IMG/VR virus record: IMGVR_UViG_3300032820_000044
Location: 1 to 36,172 of that record
Direction: 5' to 3' (one strand)
Length of the DNA stretch: 36,172 bases
Origin: a virus
A program made the position numbers and the translations under genes. The notes under the pieces are model-generated. The model saw only the letters and a list, made by a program, of their open reading frames with translations. It searched no databases and had not been told where the DNA came from. Below are positions 31,891 through 36,172 of the stretch, one piece after another (positions within the stretch are counted from its first letter, which is position 1; every line of letters starts with the position of its first letter).

Positions 31891-32133
31891 ATGTCATTTG
31901 AAGCAAGGAAAAATAGCGAGTGTCCAGACTGTAATGCCCCGATTGTGCGGGGGCAATTAATTGAGGGCACGCGCAAGCGTGGAGTGTATCGCCACGTTAT
32001 ATGCGAGCCTATCCCATGCGCGGAATATCAAGCGGGGCAGGCGGACTATAACCAGTACAAGACTGATTTGCTGTTTGGGGAAGAGTATGCCGGCGCGCAA
32101 GAATATGCGCGCTATTTGAAATTCGGCGAGTAG
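31891..32133 (+). CDS. Small zinc-ribbon-like protein (80 aa)
   Basis: An N-terminal C-P-D-C at residues 11-14 and a later H-x2-C at about 35-38 could bind one zinc ion. The rest is acidic and Tyr-rich. It has its own leader copy (TAGGAGAAAGACA) before the ATG. Function is unknown. The motif suggests nucleic-acid or protein binding. Confidence 0.65.
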   Translation: MSFEARKNSECPDCNAPIVRGQLIEGTRKRGVYRHVICEPIPCAEYQAGQADYNQYKTDLLFGEEYAGAQEYARYLKFGE

Positions 32134-32161
32134 TAACCAATCACAAAAGGAGTAGAGACAA

Positions 32162-32317
32162 ATGTATAAAGTAGAAGTAATCGCAGACAGTTCGGGCAAT
32201 TGGTGCGGCAACGGCCTAACCTTTGACACGGAATCGGATGCCGAGGCATACGCACGTGATTTGGCGTATCGCTGGACACTTGTGGAAGAGTGGCGAGTGG
32301 TCAAGGTGGCTTCATGA
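32162..32317 (+). CDS. Small hypothetical protein (51 aa)
   Basis: A 51-residue frame starts at an ATG immediately after the full conserved leader and ends in an ATGA overlap with the next gene. The peptide (MYKVEVIADSSGNWC, then ESDAEAYARDLAYRW) has a beta-alpha pattern and looks like a small folded domain. It is too short for usual length cut-offs. Leader and overlap make it credible. Confidence 0.75.
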   Translation: MYKVEVIADSSGNWCGNGLTFDTESDAEAYARDLAYRWTLVEEWRVVKVAS

Positions 32318-32523
32318 TTGCGCCGCTCACAAGCTACGGCGCATTTCTGCCCGTGTACCTTGAGAGTCTACGTGCACTGCTTTCGGTGCCTATTCTCGGC
32401 GTATCGAGCGCGATGGCCGTCGTCTATGCCAAGCGCTTGGGCCTCCTTGCGGATAGATATCCGCAGTGGACAGAACGCGCGGACCAAGAAATTGAATTAA
32501 AAATGCACGACAAGGAGAAATAG
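32314..32523 (+). CDS. Small membrane-type protein (69 aa)
   Basis: The start at 32314 is chosen because it overlaps the previous stop (ATGA). An open extension to 32290 exists but lies inside the upstream gene. Residues about 8-35 are hydrophobic (GAFLPVYLESLRALLSVPILGV), consistent with one or two short membrane segments. The tail is charged. A second holin or membrane effector is possible but not supported by specific motifs. Confidence 0.66.
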   Translation: MIAPLTSYGAFLPVYLESLRALLSVPILGVSSAMAVVYAKRLGLLADRYPQWTERADQEIELKMHDKEK

Positions 32524-32525
32524 AC

Positions 32526-32765
32526 ATGAGTCAACTAAGTGATATCGCCGCAAGCGACGAATACCGGGCCTTTATACGTGGATTTCGCGCCGGCCATCTT
32601 ATGGCCTTCCAGTACAAGGAAATCCCGAGCACCGTCTGTGCCGATTATAATGCCGGGTACGAGCAAGGGCATGCAGCTGGCGCCAAAATACGCCAGCAGA
32701 CTATCGAAGTAGCCTCTAAAGCCGGTATTCGCCATGTGACCAAAGCTGTTAAGGTGGAGACATGA
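32526..32765 (+). CDS. Small hypothetical protein (79 aa)
   Basis: It begins after AAGGAGAAATAGAC. The N-terminal half contains DEYRAFIRGFRAGHL and a Y-N-A-G-Y-E-Q-G-H-A-A-G motif, a helical pattern seen in several small phage proteins of unknown role. No cofactor site is seen. The stop overlaps the lectin-fold gene start by four bases. Confidence 0.68.
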   Translation: MSQLSDIAASDEYRAFIRGFRAGHLMAFQYKEIPSTVCADYNAGYEQGHAAGAKIRQQTIEVASKAGIRHVTKAVKVET

Positions 32766-33706
32766 GTGAGCAATTCTATAAGATACAGGGATTTTCGGGC
32801 AGCACGCCAGCTGGGGGCCCTGGCGTGCCGTTTAGCGGCATGACTCCGGGCTTGCCCTTTGCTGCCAAGGCAGCGGATGCGAAACTCATAAGCGTGGGCG
32901 GGATTGCGGCCTTTGATAGCTTTGTGGCTACGCACTATCCGGCTTCTGTGGCGCCCTACTATGCCGCCATCCCCCCCACGAGCTTCCACATAGAGCAGTG
33001 GAGCCCACTTGACATCTCGCTGCCGCTGCGTATTTGGCTCGACTCTACCGCTATTCCGCTGGCGGGCGGCGCACAGGTGCAGACCTGGGACGACCTGAGC
33101 GGGAACGGCTACCAACTTACGCAGGACAGCTTGATTAATTCGCCGATCTATGACGACGTGCAGTTCAACGGGTGCTGCCACTATGCCACCAGCGGCAATA
33201 TCGATCCTAACTCACGCTGGCTATCAGATACTAGCTTCGCAGCAGCGAATATTATGACGATGTTTGTGGTGTTGCGTTTCGACGGGACGATGGGCGGGGC
33301 TTTCTTAACCGCCTCGGATTTCCTTTCGGACACTTCCCCGCCGACCCCCAGACTTCGCTTGGGCCCGGACGGCGCCACTTACAACTTCCAGGTAGCCACG
33401 GGGCCCCCGCCGCTCAGCGGCTCTGTATGGGACAACTTCACCCATGTCATTAGCTGCGACTATTCACCAGCTGTGGTGAATTTGTACCGCGACGGGGTCC
33501 TAGACGCCAGCGCGGTGATGTTCACGATCGGTATGGGCGGTATTGCCGTGGGTACTGACCCCTCGTTATTAGGTAACTACAGCTGGGATGGCCTCATTGG
33601 CTCCATAATTATCGTCGCGGGAGTTTGCTCTACCGAGGAGAGGACGCTGGTACAGACGTATTTAGCCCAGTTGCACTCGACCCCGGCGGCCCCGATCGTG
33701 CTCTGA
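32762..33706 (+). CDS. LamG/concanavalin-like lectin-fold protein
   Basis: This 314-residue protein starts with about 80 polar residues rich in Gly and Pro, then a jelly-roll domain at about residues 88-310. Marks of the LamG-like group are LRIWLDSTAI, VQTWDDLSGNGYQLTQD, a FVVLRF strand, VVNLYRDGVL and WDGLIGSIIIV near the end, followed by a STEER helix. Such domains bind glycans and often sit on phage fibres or heads. It is unusual that this structural-type gene is on the opposite strand to the virion genes. Its 3' end overlaps the convergent muralytic gene by 77 bases. Confidence 0.76.
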   Translation: MSEQFYKIQGFSGSTPAGGPGVPFSGMTPGLPFAAKAADAKLISVGGIAAFDSFVATHYPASVAPYYAAIPPTSFHIEQWSPLDISLPLRIWLDSTAIPLAGGAQVQTWDDLSGNGYQLTQDSLINSPIYDDVQFNGCCHYATSGNIDPNSRWLSDTSFAAANIMTMFVVLRFDGTMGGAFLTASDFLSDTSPPTPRLRLGPDGATYNFQVATGPPPLSGSVWDNFTHVISCDYSPAVVNLYRDGVLDASAVMFTIGMGGIAVGTDPSLLGNYSWDGLIGSIIIVAGVCSTEERTLVQTYLAQLHSTPAAPIVL

Positions 33707-34352
33707 GTTTCCCTAGCGTCCGCACCCGAGCCCAAATGCGCTTATCTGTGGTCGGGTCGCGTACCCCACCATAGAGCCCGAACCAACACATCGAGCCCGT
33801 GGCCGAGGTAGGGGCCCATTTGCGACCACAGGTCGTCTGAGCGCTTACCAAGTACCGGCCCATGGTTTCCACGCATCGTCGCGTTGAGGCCTCATCGAGC
33901 CCCACAAGCTGCTCATGCGTATATCCCGTAAAATGCGATTTTCCAGTACCCACCAGAATTTGACCCAAGCAGCTGGACCTGCACCGCTCCCCTCGGCCGT
34001 TGCAGTCTCCCCTTCGCACCCCAGCGTGCGAGTCTCGCCCAAAGCCGCTCTCGTGGTAGGCGATCGTCACCAAATGCTGAGCGAGGCTCTGGGAGCCGCC
34101 GCCCCAGTGTTCTGTGGTCCGAGATACGTCCGCAATAGCGCGAGCTATCACCATCCAGCGCTTTTTAGCGTCCTCTTTGGTCTCCGGCAGCACCCAGTCT
34201 CGCCAGCGCTTCGAATATTTCGGCCGCTGGCACAGCAGAGAGAATTTGTTGTCGCACTGCGGAGGCGTGTCCCGAGGGACCACCACCGTGCTGTGCATGG
34301 TTTTGCCAGGCCCGGTGAGGGAGAGCATCATCATCAAAATCCAAGTTTCCAT
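33630..34352 (-). CDS. Lytic transglycosylase-like (lysozyme-fold) protein
   Basis: This 240-residue protein has the SLT/goose-lysozyme-type pattern. A likely catalytic E101 follows TIAYH and precedes SGFGRDSHAG, and a later S-S-C-L-G-Q-I-L matches the G-x-x-Q-I part of the fold. Several cysteines (C117, C124, C128) may form disulphides. A weakly hydrophobic N-terminus could be an export signal. No ribosome-binding site is seen before the ATG. It is a second wall-cutting enzyme, distinct from the M15 endolysin, and lies alone, divergent from the regulator. It could aid entry or lysis. The C-terminal 40 residues are Ser/Gly/Arg-rich and overlap the lectin gene. Confidence 0.68.
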   Translation of the reverse strand: METWILMMMLSLTGPGKTMHSTVVVPRDTPPQCDNKFSLLCQRPKYSKRWRDWVLPETKEDAKKRWMVIARAIADVSRTTEHWGGGSQSLAQHLVTIAYHESGFGRDSHAGVRRGDCNGRGERCRSSCLGQILVGTGKSHFTGYTHEQLVGLDEASTRRCVETMGRYLVSAQTTCGRKWAPTSATGSMCWFGLYGGVRDPTTDKRIWARVRTLGKLRARSGPPGSSATGLNTSVPASSPR

Positions 34353-34373
34353 GCCGGCTGCATATCACACGCC

Positions 34374-34408
34374 TTGACGATCACCAAGTCAGTCACTACA
34401 TTACTGAC
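34374..34408 (+). promoter_or_regulatory. Sigma70-like promoter and operator for a leaderless regulator mRNA
   Basis: TTGACG (34374-34379), a 17-base spacer and TACATT (34397-34402) form a strong match. A start six bases beyond the -10 is the A of the ATG at 34409, and no Shine-Dalgarno sequence lies upstream. GTCAGT (34388-34393) and ACTGAC (34403-34408) form an inverted repeat with a 9-base spacer that straddles the -10, a good autorepression site. Confidence 0.62.
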
Positions 34409-34768
34409 ATGAGCATTTCACAACAGGAAGGAAAATATTCGAGCCTAGGCTCTGCGCTCCTAGCAGACTGGTGTGCTGACCACGGGGTCAAACAAAGCCA
34501 AATAGCCCGACTACTGCAAACCAGTCGGCAGACTGTCCACAACTGGAAGAGGGGCTTAGGCAGGCCCTGCTTCTGGCGGCGAGCGGTCATCCAGGCGCTC
34601 TGTGATATCCCCACCTATGAGTGGATGAATGAAACAGAGCAGTCTCAGCTAGCAGTCGCGGCTCACGCCGCAACCCACCTGGCTCTCGAATATCTAGAAG
34701 ATGACGAAAACGACACACGCAAACTGGCGCGCAGGAGAACGGCGCGCATATCAAGACGATGCCGCTGA
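34409..34768 (+). CDS. Helix-turn-helix transcriptional regulator (Cro/CI or YdaS-like)
   Basis: This 119-residue DNA-binding protein has an HTH at about residues 22-50: a helix with QSQIARLL, a turn, then the recognition helix TSRQTVHNWKRG. The fold type is that of Cro/YdaS regulators. After the HTH are a short helix with ALCDIP and an acidic-then-basic tail. It has no cleavage domain of the LexA or CI type. It is first in the replication operon, probably controlling its own promoter, and its 3' end overlaps the helicase gene by 68 bases. With no integrase present, it more likely times lytic genes than maintains lysogeny. Confidence 0.76.
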   Translation: MSISQQEGKYSSLGSALLADWCADHGVKQSQIARLLQTSRQTVHNWKRGLGRPCFWRRAVIQALCDIPTYEWMNETEQSQLAVAAHAATHLALEYLEDDENDTRKLARRRTARISRRCR

Positions 34769-36107
34769 GCGATTTATCAGTAGCAACCACCGACGCATCA
34801 TCATCACCGGGCCTACGGGCTGCGGGAAGACGACCATCCTGCGCCTGATAGCCAACCGCTATCCGACCGTGCTCGTGGTCTGCCATCGCCGAGAGCTTGT
34901 GGAGCAGCTGCTCACCTACTTTCCAGACGCTGGGGTCATCTGCCAGGGGTACGATCCAGACCCCGAGCAGCCGGTGCAGATAGCCACTGTACAATCTATA
35001 TTGTCACGAGAAAATTGGCCCAAAGCTGACCTTCTCGTGTTCGACGAGTGTCACCATTTCGCCGCAGATTCCTGGCGAATGGTGTCAGCACACTACCCCC
35101 GAGCCCGGATCCTAGGCCTCACGGCGACGCCTGTCAGGTCGGACAACAAACCCCTGGGAAATGCTTTCGACCACCTTATGGTGGCCGCCACCCCGGGTGA
35201 GCTGGTGAAGAGCGGCCACCTGGTTAAGTGTAAAATTCTGCGGCCCACTGAATACGTCGGAGACTTGGCCCAGTGCCCCGTCAAGGCGTACAAAGAGAAC
35301 GCCGAGGAAAAGCAGGCCATCGTCTATGTGCATGGTGTGAAGCGGGCGCGTGAGCTGGCGCTACAATTCGAGGAGGAGGGCATCAGTGCCAGAGCCGTGC
35401 TCGGTGAGACTGACACCGACGAACGCGCCGCCACGATGGCCGCCTTCAGGGCTGGAAAAATCCGAGTCATCACCAATTGTCAGGTGCTTACGGAAGGCCT
35501 GGATTTTCCGTCACTCGCCGTAATAATTCTGGCCAAGAATATCGGTTCCGTCGCGGGTTACCTGCAAATAACGGGGCGAGCACTGCGGCCTTCGCCGGGC
35601 AAGACTCACGCGCTGCTCATCGACCTTCCGGGCGTGAGCCATATCTACGGCAGCCCGCTGAAGAAGCGCTTGTTTACGCTGGAGCAGGGCATTGTGGACC
35701 CGGACAAGGTGATCCGCGTCAAGGACTGCCCTCAATGTGGCAACGCGATGCACCCAGTCATCAAGACCTGCGAGCGTTGTGACTACGTCTTTCCGATCCA
35801 GGCCATGAAGGTGCCTAAGATTTTCAGCATGACATTAGAGGCCCATTGGGCCGGGAGCGATACGCCAGACGAGCACAAGCTCACCGAGCTTGAGCGACTT
35901 AAAGCCGTAGCCAGGCGCAGAGGGTACTCCATGGGGTTTGTCATAAAGGAGTACCGTACTCTTTTTGGAGAAAATCCAGACCTCACGCAAGAGGAGAAAC
36001 TTTCCGCCTACCGTAGCGATTTAGCTTACGCGAGAGAGCGAGGTTACAAACCCGCATGGGCTGGAGTCAGGTTCAAACGTTTGTGGAATCACTGGCCGGC
36101 ATGCTAG
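34701..36107 (+). CDS. SF2 DNA helicase with C-terminal zinc ribbon
   Basis: This 468-residue helicase has motif I GPTGCGKTT at residues 37-45, motif II DECH at 115-118, motif III TATP at 141-144, TEGLDFP at 264-270 and motif VI with Q289 and TGRALR at 291-296. Four cysteines (C343, C346, C357, C360) form a zinc ribbon after the helicase core. It is similar in layout to the phage SF2 helicases commonly found beside VRR-NUC genes. It starts inside the regulator gene, and the VRR-NUC start follows 12 bases after its stop. It probably unwinds DNA for replication or repair. Confidence 0.9.
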   Translation: MTKTTHANWRAGERRAYQDDAAERFISSNHRRIIITGPTGCGKTTILRLIANRYPTVLVVCHRRELVEQLLTYFPDAGVICQGYDPDPEQPVQIATVQSILSRENWPKADLLVFDECHHFAADSWRMVSAHYPRARILGLTATPVRSDNKPLGNAFDHLMVAATPGELVKSGHLVKCKILRPTEYVGDLAQCPVKAYKENAEEKQAIVYVHGVKRARELALQFEEEGISARAVLGETDTDERAATMAAFRAGKIRVITNCQVLTEGLDFPSLAVIILAKNIGSVAGYLQITGRALRPSPGKTHALLIDLPGVSHIYGSPLKKRLFTLEQGIVDPDKVIRVKDCPQCGNAMHPVIKTCERCDYVFPIQAMKVPKIFSMTLEAHWAGSDTPDEHKLTELERLKAVARRRGYSMGFVIKEYRTLFGENPDLTQEEKLSAYRSDLAYARERGYKPAWAGVRFKRLWNHWPAC

Positions 36108-36172
36108 CGTGGAAAGCTCATGTCCGACGCCCGAGCACACCGCAACCTCAAGAACGAAGTCCGGTTAGCCCT
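35963..36172. repeat. Terminal redundancy, right copy (pairs with 1-210)
   Basis: This copy matches the window start with the three substitutions described there. The copy includes the real helicase stop at 36105-36107. It makes the genome unit about 35,962 bases. Confidence 0.93.
36120..36172 (+). CDS. 5' fragment of VRR-NUC nuclease (duplicate of 158-508)
   Basis: The ATG at 36120 and the following 17 codons are identical to the start of the VRR-NUC gene at 158. It is cut off by the window end and is complete only in the left-hand copy. Same gene, not a paralogue. Confidence 0.9.
   Translation, partial: MSDARAHRNLKNEVRLA

Larger units (their letters stand above)
31078..32525 (+). promoter_or_regulatory. 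Recurring translation leader AAGGAG-N3-AGAC before several genes
   Basis: Leaders with the form AAGGAG (or close), two to four bases, AGAC and then the ATG precede genes starting at 31106, 31891, 32162 and 32526 in this interval. They also precede those at 29982, 30174 and 30967. Four of them continue upstream as ACCAAT. The Shine-Dalgarno core is expected. The fixed AGAC next to the ATG and the upstream ACCAAT are not needed for ribosome binding, so they mark either a shared RNA regulator or copying of whole gene cassettes. Confidence 0.72.

Noticed and set aside
33915-34412. 165-residue plus-strand frame opposite the transglycosylase
   Set aside because: It is the shadow of a gene with recognisable catalytic-type motifs on the other strand, and it has no ribosome-binding site or family signal.
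34409-34768. Temperate-phage repressor
   Set aside because: No integrase, excisionase, attachment-type site or partition gene was found, so lysogeny is not supported. A regulator of lytic timing is more likely.

Overview
The window is essentially one complete tailed-phage genome assembled as a circle. Bases 1-210 recur at 35963-36172 with three substitutions, so the non-redundant unit is about 35,962 bp. Terminase, portal, HK97-type capsid, a T7-like neck adaptor, a nozzle-like protein and three very large virion proteins, with no tape measure, sheath or baseplate, point to a podovirus-like double-stranded DNA phage. A lipoprotein, a small holin-like protein and two muralytic enzymes suggest a Gram-negative host, but nothing in the sequence names the host. 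I see no integrase, no phage RNA polymerase, no tRNA and no family A or B DNA polymerase.

Layout on the circle. (1) 34409-36107 continuing through 1-4996, plus strand: a DNA-metabolism operon with a helix-turn-helix regulator, SF2 helicase, VRR-NUC nuclease, PrimPol/VirE-type helicase fusion, Cas4/RecB-like nuclease, Sak4-like ATPase, an SSB-like protein and a 71-residue protein. (2) 4995-5032: a hairpin with a U-tract in the minus direction, lying between the two convergent operons. (3) 5082-29153, minus strand: one packed late operon of about 24 kb. In transcription order it holds a putative small terminase, two tiny lysine-tailed proteins, large terminase, two small unknowns, portal, scaffold-like protein, major capsid protein, a decoration candidate, a small unknown, neck adaptor, a small unknown, nozzle, three giant virion proteins, two paralogous small proteins and the lysis cassette. 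Most junctions are 4-nt overlaps or gaps of only a few bases. (4) 29154-29981: a non-coding divergent control region rich in palindromes, a repeated 9-mer and G-runs. (5) 29982-33706, plus strand: a run of small, mostly unknown accessory genes, many preceded by the same AAGGAG-N3-AGAC leader, ending in a LamG-like lectin-fold protein. (6) 33630-34352, minus strand: a transglycosylase-like gene, divergent from the regulator.

How the genes fit together. The PrimPol fusion, SF2 helicase, nucleases, Sak4-like ATPase and SSB-like protein form a replication-recombination set without a recognisable replicative polymerase. The virus therefore probably primes with its own PrimPol and either recruits the host polymerase or relies on PrimPol for synthesis. 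The HTH gene has a good sigma70-like promoter whose predicted start coincides with the ATG, with an inverted repeat over the -10, suggesting a leaderless, self-regulated switch protein. The most unusual structure is at 29982-30488, where one open frame runs in phase through a second copy of the intergenic ribosome-binding leader, so two neighbouring genes appear fused or doubly initiated.
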